NCBI GenBank assembly: GCA_016839625.1
Contig: JAEOTY010000334.1
Location: forward strand, 1-41,253
Direction of reading: 5' to 3'
Length of the DNA: 41,253 nt
Origin: Candidatus Hodarchaeota archaeon
GTDB lineage: Archaea; Asgardarchaeota; Heimdallarchaeia; Hodarchaeales; Hodarchaeaceae
Positions 10,020 through 18,233 of this stretch are shown here, piece by piece (within the stretch, counting starts at the first letter, position 1; each line of letters opens with the position of its first letter). Under the pieces are notes generated by a model, which saw nothing but the letters and a program-made list of their open reading frames with translations, had not been told where the DNA came from and searched no databases. The translations under genes were made by a program, and so were the position numbers.

Positions 10020-11234
10020 ATGAAAAACGACTTTTCTTTGATCAAATTGATAGAAAAGGCAAGACATGAAATTTACTCTTGGGCTACAAACGATCTAACC
10101 TGTCAGCTAGCAAAAGAGGTTATGTGCATTGGACTAGCAAAGATGAATTTGTTTTATCAGGAGTTAGGGCTTGAACCACATGTCATTGTTGTCTTTGGCC
10201 CTGATGGGAGTGTGACTCGAAACATCGCCAGATTCAGTGAAGGAGTCGGTTATGGTTGTACTGTAGCCACCAAGGATTATATTTTTCCCAGTTTGCTTCA
10301 TCCGAATGGTTGTGGTTTCGGATTGTACAAGCTTGAGAATATGCTACCTTTACATGAGCTAATGAGAAAGCTGAATAGGTTAAAAAAAGAGGGAGTACCT
10401 ATTGGTAACCAACGAGGAAAGTGGGACGTCTGGAAGTCAAACCACTTCATTGATATTCTCAGGTTAGATGCAGTAACTTCTGACCATTCTCAATATGAAG
10501 AATGGTTATCTCCTGGTCATTATGTTCTTATCCATTCATCACAGCAAGTACATACTCATCGTTTGAGTCAATGGAACACGGAAGAATTCACTAAGGTTGA
10601 TACTCCTTTTGGGACTGTTGAGGGCTTAGCAGATGATTCTTTAAAGGAATATTTGCGATTCTTCTCAAAAGTAGAGGATTATAGTAAGAAAAAGCGGACC
10701 TCTATTGCAATAGAGCTTTTTGGAGAGGATTCTGTCAGTTGTATCGCAAACCCGACTCATCAAGGGTATTATCAAGAAAATGACTATTACGTTATGAGGC
10801 TTGGTCTCTACAACTCAATACATCAAAGTGGAGAAAAAAATCTACCTTTGTTCCCCTTAGCTTTCAATGGCTACTCATTTATCTATCTTTATGAGGGCCA
10901 ATCAAATATTAATGAGCGTCATTGGACTAATAATCAATATCACCGTGCGAAAGATATGGGACATGCTGATTTTCTGAAACAAGTCAATCTACTCCCGCAC
11001 GGTGGAGGATATAAGTTATTATATCCTTTCTCTACAGTTAAATCTGTTGTATTAAATGGAATAAATTATTTTGAGCTTCTTGATGCGCCGATGGAAAGCC
11101 AAATGCTGATTCAAAATATAGAGGCACTAGAATATGGTTACCGCGGACCAACCGAGATTTTACCTTTGGTTGACCGTCTTGAGCTTGGAAAAAGAGTAGC
11201 TAGATTTGTACCAACCCAGATAATAAAATTTTGA
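10020..11234 (+). CDS. Divergent RtcB-family (RNA ligase-like) protein
   Basis: Distant member of the RtcB RNA 3'-phosphate ligase family. The match is by motif order. C98 is in HPNGCGFGL (RtcB: INCGVRL), H132 in SNHFIDI (GGNHFIE), H162 in VLIHSSQQ (VxIHSGSRG), H237 in ANPTHQGYY (PHNIA), and H317 in PHGGGYKL, at the place of the guanylylated His in HGAGR. The tail GKRVARFVPTQIIKF resembles the RtcB C-terminus. All five metal/GMP ligands therefore seem kept, but the HRKGATRA loop is replaced by an unrelated stretch and the protein (404 aa) is shorter than usual. ATG 10020 fits better than the GTG at 10011. It is 98 bp downstream of the transpeptidase on the same strand. Family membership is likely; ligase activity is uncertain. 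Confidence 0.65.
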   Translation: MKNDFSLIKLIEKARHEIYSWATNDLTCQLAKEVMCIGLAKMNLFYQELGLEPHVIVVFGPDGSVTRNIARFSEGVGYGCTVATKDYIFPSLLHPNGCGFGLYKLENMLPLHELMRKLNRLKKEGVPIGNQRGKWDVWKSNHFIDILRLDAVTSDHSQYEEWLSPGHYVLIHSSQQVHTHRLSQWNTEEFTKVDTPFGTVEGLADDSLKEYLRFFSKVEDYSKKKRTSIAIELFGEDSVSCIANPTHQGYYQENDYYVMRLGLYNSIHQSGEKNLPLFPLAFNGYSFIYLYEGQSNINERHWTNNQYHRAKDMGHADFLKQVNLLPHGGGYKLLYPFSTVKSVVLNGINYFELLDAPMESQMLIQNIEALEYGYRGPTEILPLVDRLELGKRVARFVPTQIIKF

Positions 11235-11485
11235 CTTAAAACAATTCCTTTTTTGATTAAATTGGTTAAATCTAAAGGTTTAGTTAAAAGACTAGCGATG
11301 CATACTATTTGTTTTCTCACTAACCGATAAAAATACTAGTTAATCTATAAATAAAGTCTTTATGAATAATTCTGGGGAATTAATGATTAAAGCTGGATTA
11401 TCTATCAGGTAATTTCCATTCTATCGAATTTAGAGTCATATTTAACCAATATGCTTTTTTAGCAGCCTTTTTAACCTGAAAAAAT

Positions 11486-12418
11486 ATGATTAACTTGGTT
11501 TCGCTTTTGAAGGACGATTTAAAAAAATCTGAACTCCAAAGAGAAATAACAGATGATCGTGAAGATCTCACTTTCCCTGGACGAAAGTCGTTATTAGAGA
11601 AAATCCAAAATAATTTTGATGTGAAGGGAGATGTCTGGGTACACCATGCCTATCATGTTGCTTCAGAGGATCCACTCACTCTAGATAATCTAAATGATGT
11701 TCAATATCAGGATAAAGTTATTGTACCATCCGTTCTTCAGACCCTTATTGACAAGGTGGGAGGAAAGAGAACAGCGAGCCTTTCGGCAATCAGTGGGTTG
11801 AAAAAACCCGAATTACTGTTAGTTTATGATCCTGCTACAATGAATATTGCAATTGTTTCAAAGGAAAGAGTATGGATTACTGAAATCCTTCTTAATCAAG
11901 CTGATTTTCTTTATCCATCTCCTTATGAAAGAACTCATGCTTTAACAAGCGTGGATCGAACTCAATTAGAGGTGACTCGAGAAGATATTTCTATTGAGAT
12001 TAATGGTTTTCGAGCTAAAGGAGGTATTGAGAGAGATTCAATCCTCCTTCCTCTTGATTCTTATTATCGTCCAGTATTGGGAGGAAAAGATCATACTAAA
12101 CGTCTTAAATCGTCACTTCTGAGAACACCTGATGTAGCCGAATTAATTTTGATGATTTCTGATGCAATCTCCTCTTCCGCAAAAATGTACCTGGGGACTG
12201 TGAACACACGTCTCCAAGAAGATCGTGTGTCTTTGGAATATCCCAAGGAAGCTTACATTGCTGCTATAAAAATCTTTAATCAATTCTTAGATGTCATTGA
12301 GATCCGCTCCCCCTCGCAACCAAATCATGTAGAGCTCCAGCGCATTAATTTTCGGATTTATCGCACTGAAATCTCTCGTTCTCTAAGACGTCTTATTAAA
12401 ATTCTTCATATTCGATGA
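11486..12418 (+). CDS. Uncharacterised protein, 310 aa
   Basis: I do not recognise this family. The protein is soluble, without signal peptide or membrane helix. The first about 50 residues are charged and helical. A central mixed alpha/beta region (about 80-215) contains a long run of short hydrophobic strands such as PELLLVYDP and IAIVSKERVWITEILL. The C-terminal third is helical and ends in a very basic stretch rich in Arg and Lys (SRSLRRLIKIL), which could contact nucleic acid. There is no clear Shine-Dalgarno sequence at the ATG and 251 bp of unexplained AT-rich DNA in front of it. It converges with the ArsR regulator gene, 15 bp away. Confidence 0.75.
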   Translation: MINLVSLLKDDLKKSELQREITDDREDLTFPGRKSLLEKIQNNFDVKGDVWVHHAYHVASEDPLTLDNLNDVQYQDKVIVPSVLQTLIDKVGGKRTASLSAISGLKKPELLLVYDPATMNIAIVSKERVWITEILLNQADFLYPSPYERTHALTSVDRTQLEVTREDISIEINGFRAKGGIERDSILLPLDSYYRPVLGGKDHTKRLKSSLLRTPDVAELILMISDAISSSAKMYLGTVNTRLQEDRVSLEYPKEAYIAAIKIFNQFLDVIEIRSPSQPNHVELQRINFRIYRTEISRSLRRLIKILHIR

Positions 12419-12433
12419 TCGGCTAAAGATGTT

Positions 12434-12928
12434 CTATTCTTGTTCTTCTTGATACTCATCAATTACTTTTTTAGCCTCTTCAACCCAGATACGAGTAAGT
12501 TGTAGTGCTTCTAGCTCTTTTTGTTTTTCCATTAGCATTGGTTTTCGTGTATCGTACTCTGCTCGATTAATACGTCCTAAAACAAAGTCCCGTTCTAGTA
12601 CATCAATCTCAGCCGAGACAATACCGTCCATGGATTGGAAAAACAATATAGCTGCTGAAGTGATGGTGTCAATCAGTTCCTGACCAGGACTTGATACATA
12701 ATAAACATAACGAGGTGTGGGAAATGGCTCAACAGTTCGTTCACAAATATAATTTGCTAATAATAATTTCAAATGTTTCTCTACTGCTGGCCTTGAGATA
12801 TTTAGTTTCTCCGCCAGTTCTTGAGGGTTCATAGAATCAGTACTTAAAAAATTGATAATCTTTCGTCTGGTGGGATCAGCGAGGAGCTTCAAAATATCTT
12901 CTATGCGTCGCTCTATTTCATTTTTCAT
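12434..12928 (-). CDS. ArsR-family winged-helix regulator with SHOCT-like tail
   Basis: DNA-binding transcriptional regulator. Residues about 8-75 form a typical ArsR winged helix: LADPTRRKIINFLS, then the recognition region MNPQELAEKLNISRPAVEKHLKLL and a wing. No metal-binding ELCVCD-type motif is present, so a metal sensor role is unsupported. The C-terminal half is helical and carries FVLGRINRAEYDTRKPML, which resembles the SHOCT short oligomerisation motif. GAGG about 8 nt upstream supports the ATG. It is divergent from the bactofilin-like gene across a 347-bp gap, and that protein begins with a very similar motif, so the regulator may control it. Confidence 0.88.
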   Translation of the reverse strand: MKNEIERRIEDILKLLADPTRRKIINFLSTDSMNPQELAEKLNISRPAVEKHLKLLLANYICERTVEPFPTPRYVYYVSSPGQELIDTITSAAILFFQSMDGIVSAEIDVLERDFVLGRINRAEYDTRKPMLMEKQKELEALQLTRIWVEEAKKVIDEYQEEQE

Positions 12929-13275
12929 CTATTCTTCCTCAAAATAATCTCCTAAATGTCCTTAAAGCTCAATAATAAACTTTTTCTCGAGGCTTGGATG
13001 AATCTTTCAACTGAATGTTGTTTGAAGTCTGTCTTCTTAAGGTTACCAATGAATGGTAGGTTCTTAGTTCCTTAAATAGAGATCAGGAGAGATTAGATTG
13101 GTAAATCAATGGATCAAGACAGAGATAGTCATTCTTAAATTTGATCATTAACCCTATGGTTATAGGTATTAACTCGATAGTTTTTTCTTTGAACCATCCT
13201 TTTTAGGATATTATTTAACTAACTGTATATCTTAGTCATTCAGAATTAAACCACACAGATAACGAAGTGATTTTA
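12929..13275. other. 347-bp divergent intergenic region
   Basis: This gap lies between the ArsR regulator and the bactofilin-like gene and should hold the promoters of both. A short inverted repeat (ATCCT-TTTT-AGGAT, 13196-13209) is followed at once by a TATA-like stretch (TATTATTTAAC), about 60 bp before the bactofilin start. The repeat would be placed to block or recruit the transcription machinery, but it is only 5 bp per arm. I see no gene or RNA in the gap. Confidence 0.4.
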
Positions 13276-14112
13276 ATGTCTAGAAAAGAAATTCACGACT
13301 TAAAGATCTTAATTAGATCATTAGATATTCGTCTAAAAAATGAGGAAATTTCACGCGAAGAATATGACGATTTGAAAGCAAAATATGAAGTCAAATTGGA
13401 AGAGGAGCTCAAACTTGTTAAAGATACGAGTCTCATAAAGAATTTGTCCTATATTAGTATATCTGGATCAGGAAAAGTTACAGACTCCTATATTTCGATT
13501 TCAGGTTCAGGCAGAGTGGATGGGTGGAAAGATGGTTCGATTTCGATTTCAGGTTCAGGAAAAATAACTGATGACGAAATCAAAGTTAGTGGGAGCGCTT
13601 CCTTGCCAGGAAATCTCAAAACCCACACTTTAATGGCGTCAGGTTCAATAAAGGTTGATGGACCTATTGAAACTAATGTTTTTTCCGTATCTGGTTCATG
13701 TAAAATACGTGGTTATCTAGTTGCACATGAAAAATTGGATATTTCGGGTTCTGGAAAAATATTTGCTGATATTAAAGGGGGTCAAGTACTCTCTAGTGGT
13801 TCATTGAAAGCAGTAGGATCAATTCTATGCGTTAATGCAGAACTTAATGGTTCGTACAAAATTGACGGAAACGTGGAATGCCAAAACTCTTTTTCCTCAG
13901 GGTTAGATTCTGAGTGTACCATTGGAGGGGACATACTTTGTAGTGGAAATGTTCGGATTGAGCAAGAGAACCGACGTGGACGACTTAAAGTAGAGCAGAT
14001 CATAACACAGGGAGATGTTTATCTCGAAGGGGTCACTGCTAGCTACGTTTGTGGAAAAAAGGTCGAACTTGGCCCCGAATGTGATGTTGCTAAGGTCGAG
14101 GAAAAAAGTTAA
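13276..14112 (+). CDS. Bactofilin-like beta-helix protein (polymer-forming)
   Basis: Probable cytoskeletal or scaffold protein of the bactofilin (polymer-forming cytoskeletal, DUF583) type. The body consists of short repeats with a Ser-Gly core, for example SISGSGKVTDSY, SISGSGRVDGW, SISGSGKITDDE, VSGSCKIRGYL and ISGSGKIFADI. About 10-12 such turns would form a right-handed beta-helix. The first about 45 residues are a charged helical segment with NEEISREEYDDLKAKYE, a SHOCT-like motif. There is no signal peptide. ATG 13276 is preferred over the GTG nine bases upstream because AGTGATTTTAATG supplies a Shine-Dalgarno sequence at normal spacing. It lies upstream of the flavoprotein gene in the same frame. 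The structure class is likely; the polymer role is inferred from the family. Confidence 0.8.
   Translation: MSRKEIHDLKILIRSLDIRLKNEEISREEYDDLKAKYEVKLEEELKLVKDTSLIKNLSYISISGSGKVTDSYISISGSGRVDGWKDGSISISGSGKITDDEIKVSGSASLPGNLKTHTLMASGSIKVDGPIETNVFSVSGSCKIRGYLVAHEKLDISGSGKIFADIKGGQVLSSGSLKAVGSILCVNAELNGSYKIDGNVECQNSFSSGLDSECTIGGDILCSGNVRIEQENRRGRLKVEQIITQGDVYLEGVTASYVCGKKVELGPECDVAKVEEKS
13492..13559 (+). repeat. 20-nt direct repeat inside the bactofilin gene
   Basis: ATTTCGATTTCAGGTTCAGG occurs exactly at 13492-13511 and again at 13540-13559, 48 bp (16 codons) apart. It encodes the repeated ISISGSG core of the beta-helix. Identity at the DNA level, not just the protein level, suggests recent duplication or recombination of one helix turn. 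Confidence 0.8.
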
Positions 14113-14127
14113 TCTGTACATTTATTT

Positions 14128-14970
14128 TTGGGTCGAACGGGAAATATTTTGAGACAGATTCCTGTTCTTCCTGATTTTTTATCTAATCAAGCATCAAGTG
14201 CCATTTTGTGGTGCTATACAGGTGGAGGGCATTTATTTGCCGAGAACTTAAAAGAAATGAAGAATGTATCTTACACTCATCCAATCCTTTTATTATTTTC
14301 CAATGCAGGTGCTCTTGTAGCCAATAGATATGGTTTTTTCTGGAATTTGGTACATTCTGAAGTAAAAAAAGAAAATTTTCATATTATTTTGGAGAAAGCG
14401 GTAGCTAAATTTAATATCCAAGATTTGCTGGAAAAAAATATTTCATATTCGCTAATTCTCCACGATCCAGCATTTTCAATAGCTACTGCTCTAATTAATA
14501 CAGATGTGAAATGTATTATCGCCAGTCCTCTAACAGCCAATACAGCGGCTAAATTGGCTTTTGGAATTGCAGATAGTTTCATCTCTAATTTATTGTCGTC
14601 TGGATTGAAATCTGGAAAGCAAGTTGGTATTTTCCCAACAGATTCCCTATCCCGACAAATAAAGTCAACATTACCAATACGACAAATAAGGTCAGTTTCC
14701 ATTAATAATGTCAGTCCAACTGTCTGTAAATTCAATGCATTGGCGAAAACATCAAAGGGGCAACTCAAGTTCATTCCTCAATATTGTGTTGGTTGTCAAC
14801 GATGTGTGAAAAAATACCCCTCGGTATTTTCATACGGAGATGAAATTAAAATAAGAATTAGAGAAGTCGACGCGCAAAATATTCAGAAACTAAGATCAGA
14901 GGTGACTATTTTTCAAAATCCAGAAGAGATTTCCCCTTTTTTAAAGCGATGCCTTGAAAAAAAGAAATGA
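14128..14970 (+). CDS. Archaeal flavoprotein (AfpA/DmrB-like) with Cys cluster
   Basis: Probable FMN flavoprotein of the archaeal MJ0208/AfpA/dihydromethanopterin-reductase-like group, which passes electrons between Fe-S proteins and other acceptors. The N-terminal Rossmann-like region has WCYTGGGHLF. The FMN site is marked by IASPLTANTAAKLAFGIADS, a flavoprotein-superfamily hallmark. Near the C-terminus C220, C223 and C226 lie in CVGCQRCVKKYP, a ferredoxin-type cluster motif in which the usual fourth Cys before Pro is Tyr230. The frame is open back to the bactofilin stop, with no ATG or GTG start; TTG 14128 (or TTG 14149, preceded by GGGAAAT) is the best available start. It likely shares a transcript with the bactofilin-like gene. 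The electron partners are unknown. Confidence 0.65.
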   Translation: MGRTGNILRQIPVLPDFLSNQASSAILWCYTGGGHLFAENLKEMKNVSYTHPILLLFSNAGALVANRYGFFWNLVHSEVKKENFHIILEKAVAKFNIQDLLEKNISYSLILHDPAFSIATALINTDVKCIIASPLTANTAAKLAFGIADSFISNLLSSGLKSGKQVGIFPTDSLSRQIKSTLPIRQIRSVSINNVSPTVCKFNALAKTSKGQLKFIPQYCVGCQRCVKKYPSVFSYGDEIKIRIREVDAQNIQKLRSEVTIFQNPEEISPFLKRCLEKKK

Positions 14971-14977
14971 TACCGAA

Positions 14978-15532
14978 TTACCTCACAGCTCGGGCTCTAT
15001 ATACTTCAATATACTCTTTGATTGTACGTCCTAATTGTTCAAAAGCTTCTGTGACATTAAGACCAGATTTAGCGCTAGTATTGAGATATTTTAGCTCGTA
15101 GGGAATGTCTGTTGGCTCATTTTGGCTTTTTTCAATAAATTCTGACAATACATCTTGACTTACGGAGTTTGGGAGATCACTCTTGTTCCCTAAAATTATA
15201 TAGGGAATGTGACGGCCAACATTAGTAAAAAGTTCTCGTTTCCAGTTCTCGAGATTATATAGAGATTCAGGCCTTGTTCGGTCAAAAACTAAGATTGCTC
15301 CATGTGATCCTTTATAATAGAGAGTTCTTACGGCTTCAAATCGCTGTTGTCCCGCAAGATCCCAGATCTGAAATTTAAATTGTATTCCGTCGATTTCGAG
15401 ATTTTGGACGGCGAAATCTGCACCAATTGTTAATATGTAGCCGCTTTGAAATCCCTTTCCAAGAAATCGTTCTCTTAGAGAGGTTTTTCCTACTCCGCCA
15501 TCTCCTAGTAAGCAAATTTTGTACAATGGCAT
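14978..15532 (-). CDS. Ras/Rab-like small GTPase
   Basis: Small GTP-binding switch protein of the Ras superfamily, of the kind abundant in Asgard archaea. All G motifs are present: P-loop GDGGVGKTS (10-18), switch I T35 in TIGADF, G3 with D58 and catalytic Q62 in WDLAGQQRFE, NKSD (116-119) and TSAKSG (152-157). YYKGSHGAILVFD is the Rab-like region after switch II. There is no C-terminal Cys for lipidation, so membrane attachment of the eukaryotic kind is not expected. GAGG about 9 nt upstream supports the ATG. It converges with the flavoprotein gene (7 bp apart). Unlike the second GTPase of this window, it keeps the hydrolysis Gln. Effectors and regulators are unknown. Confidence 0.95.
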   Translation of the reverse strand: MPLYKICLLGDGGVGKTSLRERFLGKGFQSGYILTIGADFAVQNLEIDGIQFKFQIWDLAGQQRFEAVRTLYYKGSHGAILVFDRTRPESLYNLENWKRELFTNVGRHIPYIILGNKSDLPNSVSQDVLSEFIEKSQNEPTDIPYELKYLNTSAKSGLNVTEAFEQLGRTIKEYIEVYRARAVR

Positions 15533-15796
15533 AAGGAATCCCTCAGAATCTATTACATCTCATGATCTTACAATTGAACAAGAAGGAAACTAGAAGCTAT
15601 AATCGTTTTGTCTATTTGGAACACAAATCTATGTCCAAATCACGTACGTAAAATAATCTGGTTCTCCTATATAATTATATTTAAATCAATGCAGTATCAT
15701 TTTATTTTTCATCAAGACATACAAAATTCTAAGAAGTTGATGTAGGGGTCGAAGCTGTAATTGATCTTTTACTAGATGTTTCCTTGGATTAGTATT

Positions 15797-17272
15797 CTAT
15801 GGAGAAAAAGTTTTTATCATGTTTATCTTCGTATTATAAAGCTTCTCTGTTAAACTGACCTTATAGATGTGTGGATTTAATAATCGTTTGTATGTTAAGT
15901 CTAAACAACGTAACTGCTCTTTACTATGAGCTTGAGCTACTCGCCATTCTCCAAATTTTTCATCGACAACTATTATCCCATTATTCATCAGTAATGTGTG
16001 GAGAGGTTGGGTAGTAATATCCTTTGGCAATTGATATTTCTTCAAATGTTCGATCGGATGATGGATCCAATCACCGGAACTTGGGTCTTTTTCATCAAAT
16101 AAACCGATTACATCTGCGAGAAACCTACCCGTATCATCGACAATTCTCCAGAGCTTTTTGATACCAGGGTTAATGGTTTTTTGGATATTTTCACTTACTT
16201 TAATTCTAGGTTTTCTATCTAAAGCGACAAGTTTGTAAACTCCTCCCAATGCACTTTGTTCTCCACCTGTTATTAGTTTTGTGCCAACACCATAAGTTAA
16301 GCGACTCAGAGTTTCCAGATGGAGCTCTCTTTCTTCCTTATTGCTATTACTTTTTTCTATGATTTGATGGACTATAGAATCAATTGTAAATTCATCGAGT
16401 TCGTTAGAAAGCACAATATTAATATTAGGAAATCCTGCTTTTTTAAACTCTCGAAATACTGCAACAGACAAATATGCCAAGTCACCTGAATCAATTCTGA
16501 CACCCACTATTTCTTTACCTTTCTCTCGAAGTTGTTTTGCTACTTCAATCGCATGAGGAAGGCCCGATTTCAATACGTCGTAAGTATCAATTAAGAGCAA
16601 GCATTTTTCTGGAAAAACTTCCGCATATGATCTAAATGACTCTAATTCTGAATTAAAAGCTTGGACCCATGAATGGGCCTGCGTTCCTACTATTGGGCAA
16701 TCCCAAATTTTCCCTCCCTGCACAAATGAAGTTCCTGTACACCCTCCTACAAGAGCTGCACGAACACCAATGTATGCACTATCTCCTTGTGCTCTTCTTA
16801 ATCCAAATTCAAAAATTTTCCCCCCTCTTGCAGCATTAACTATTCGTGCTGCTTTAGTCGCAATTAGAGTTGAATAATTGATAATATTGAGTAAAGCAGT
16901 CTCTACTAATTGTGTTTCGATAATTGGACCTGTTACTGATATTATTGGAGTATATGGAAATATTAAAGAACCTTCTCTTACCCCCTCGACCTTACCTGTG
17001 AACTTAAGCTTCAACAAATACTCTAAGAACTCTTCTGAAAACATTTTCTGTTCTCTTAGATAAGTGATGTCGCTTTCTGTGAATTTCAAGTTCAACAGAT
17101 ATTCCAGAGCTGGTTGAATCCCGCAAGCAATAGTAAAACCTCCATTGAAGGGATTTGACCTGAAGAAAAGATTAAATGTAGCGTTTTTTCTGATATCTAA
17201 GTCGAAATATCCTTGACTCATTGTTAATTGATATAAATCTGTAAAAAGTGCCCGACCTTTTTCGTAGAACAT
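15797..17272 (-). CDS. pncB: Nicotinate phosphoribosyltransferase
   Basis: Makes nicotinate mononucleotide from nicotinate and PRPP, the committing step of NAD salvage (Preiss-Handler route). Recognisable family sequences are ALFTDLYQLTMSQGYF at the N-terminus, FRSNPFNGGFTIACG, FEFGLRRAQG, and GTQAHSW with the active-site His, then VGVRIDSGDLAYLS and YGVGTKLITGG in the PRPP/phosphate-binding half. The 491-residue length fits the bacterial/archaeal long form. The ATG has a GGTGATGATTA Shine-Dalgarno stretch upstream. The gene is divergent from nicotinamidase, which supplies its substrate; the 283-bp gap between them should hold both promoters. Confidence 0.95.
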   Translation of the reverse strand: MFYEKGRALFTDLYQLTMSQGYFDLDIRKNATFNLFFRSNPFNGGFTIACGIQPALEYLLNLKFTESDITYLREQKMFSEEFLEYLLKLKFTGKVEGVREGSLIFPYTPIISVTGPIIETQLVETALLNIINYSTLIATKAARIVNAARGGKIFEFGLRRAQGDSAYIGVRAALVGGCTGTSFVQGGKIWDCPIVGTQAHSWVQAFNSELESFRSYAEVFPEKCLLLIDTYDVLKSGLPHAIEVAKQLREKGKEIVGVRIDSGDLAYLSVAVFREFKKAGFPNINIVLSNELDEFTIDSIVHQIIEKSNSNKEERELHLETLSRLTYGVGTKLITGGEQSALGGVYKLVALDRKPRIKVSENIQKTINPGIKKLWRIVDDTGRFLADVIGLFDEKDPSSGDWIHHPIEHLKKYQLPKDITTQPLHTLLMNNGIIVVDEKFGEWRVAQAHSKEQLRCLDLTYKRLLNPHIYKVSLTEKLYNTKINMIKTFSP

Positions 17273-17474
17273 AAGTAATCATCACCTGACTTAATTGGAT
17301 ATCAATTTTTTAATTTTCTATTTATGTTCTCATAACTTAGAATGTTCTAATTTAAGTTATTTTTCATCTTAATGGAATATTTTTCTATAACTGCCAATTA
17401 ATCTCAGTTTAATGCTGTTAATCTTAAGAAATATCGATGGTATTGATTTTTGTGCTTTTTACGAACATTTTTAC

Positions 17475-17488
17475 TGAAAATTTAAAAA
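17475..17488 (+). promoter_or_regulatory. BRE/TATA-like promoter for nicotinamidase
   Basis: TGAAAA followed by TTTAAAAA in the gap between the two NAD-salvage genes fits the archaeal BRE/TATA layout. It lies about 70 bp before the ATG of the nicotinamidase, implying a leader of roughly 45 nt. Called by eye in AT-rich DNA. Confidence 0.33.
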
Positions 17489-17555
17489 AGAAAAAATAAC
17501 TTAAGATAATTAAAAGCATAGACCTGACTGACATAGTAAGTGGTGTTGATTCAGT

Positions 17556-18233
17556 ATGCAAATTGAAGACATTAAACTAGCTGGTTTCATTGAAATTACA
17601 GATAAAGACGCCTTACTCGTCGTTGATGTACAAAACGATTTTCTACCTGGAGGAGCTTTACCAGTAGCAGATGGAGATCAAATTATTCTTGGAATTAATG
17701 AACTTATATCGAAATTTCATGATAGTGATAATATCATCGTTTTTACACAGGATTGGCATCCTGCAGATCATCAATCCTTTGCAAGTGCTCATCTTGGGAA
17801 AAATCCATATGAGGTTTTTGAAGCTCCAGGAATAGGACCAGTTTTATGGCCAGATCATTGTGTCCAAGGTTCTCATGGAGCAAGTTTTGCCCCTGGGTTA
17901 CAAACAGTTAATGCAACTTTAATTCTCCAAAAAGGGTTTCATAAGGCAATTGATTCATATTCCGCTTTTCTGGAAAATGATAAAACCACAGAAACGGGGT
18001 TGGCCACCTTTCTCCAATCCCTTGAAATTAAGCGTGTCTTCGTTTGTGGATTAGCGTTAGACTATTGCGTGTATTTCACTGCAGTTGATGCAAGATCTTT
18101 TGGATTTGAGGTTATTTTTATACTAGATTTAACCAAGCCTGTTAATTCACCACCAGATAGCGTTCCTAAAGCCTTGCAAAGTATGGTTGGCCATAAGATA
18201 ACATTTGTTACTTCTGATCAGATTCTATCTTAA
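17556..18233 (+). CDS. pncA: Nicotinamidase (pyrazinamidase family)
   Basis: Hydrolyses nicotinamide to nicotinate and ammonia, feeding the divergent nicotinate phosphoribosyltransferase. The cysteine-hydrolase triad is visible: D24 in VVDVQNDFLPGG, K126 in LQKGFHKAID and C171 in GLALDYCVYFTA. Metal-binding residues sit in TQDWHPADHQSF and in WPDHCVQGSHGASF. The cis-peptide region VFVCGLAL before the catalytic Cys is also typical. At 225 aa it has a slightly long N-terminal lead of about 17 residues compared with the usual start near LLVVD. Its last 26 bases overlap the 3' end of the convergent membrane-protein gene. Confidence 0.95.
   Translation: MQIEDIKLAGFIEITDKDALLVVDVQNDFLPGGALPVADGDQIILGINELISKFHDSDNIIVFTQDWHPADHQSFASAHLGKNPYEVFEAPGIGPVLWPDHCVQGSHGASFAPGLQTVNATLILQKGFHKAIDSYSAFLENDKTTETGLATFLQSLEIKRVFVCGLALDYCVYFTAVDARSFGFEVIFILDLTKPVNSPPDSVPKALQSMVGHKITFVTSDQILS

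Noticed and set aside
12434-12928. Metal-sensing role for the ArsR-family regulator
   Set aside because: No Cys-containing ELCVCD-type motif or other metal site is visible, and no arsenic or metal transport gene is nearby.
13441-13780. Repeats in the bactofilin-like gene as a CRISPR or tandem-repeat array
   Set aside because: The repeats are in frame, encode the beta-helix turns and differ in spacer length and sequence as expected for a coding repeat.
13276-14970. Bactofilin-like and flavoprotein frames as one gene read through a stop codon
   Set aside because: They are in the same frame, but the TAA is followed by low-complexity sequence and the two proteins belong to unrelated families; two genes is the simpler reading.
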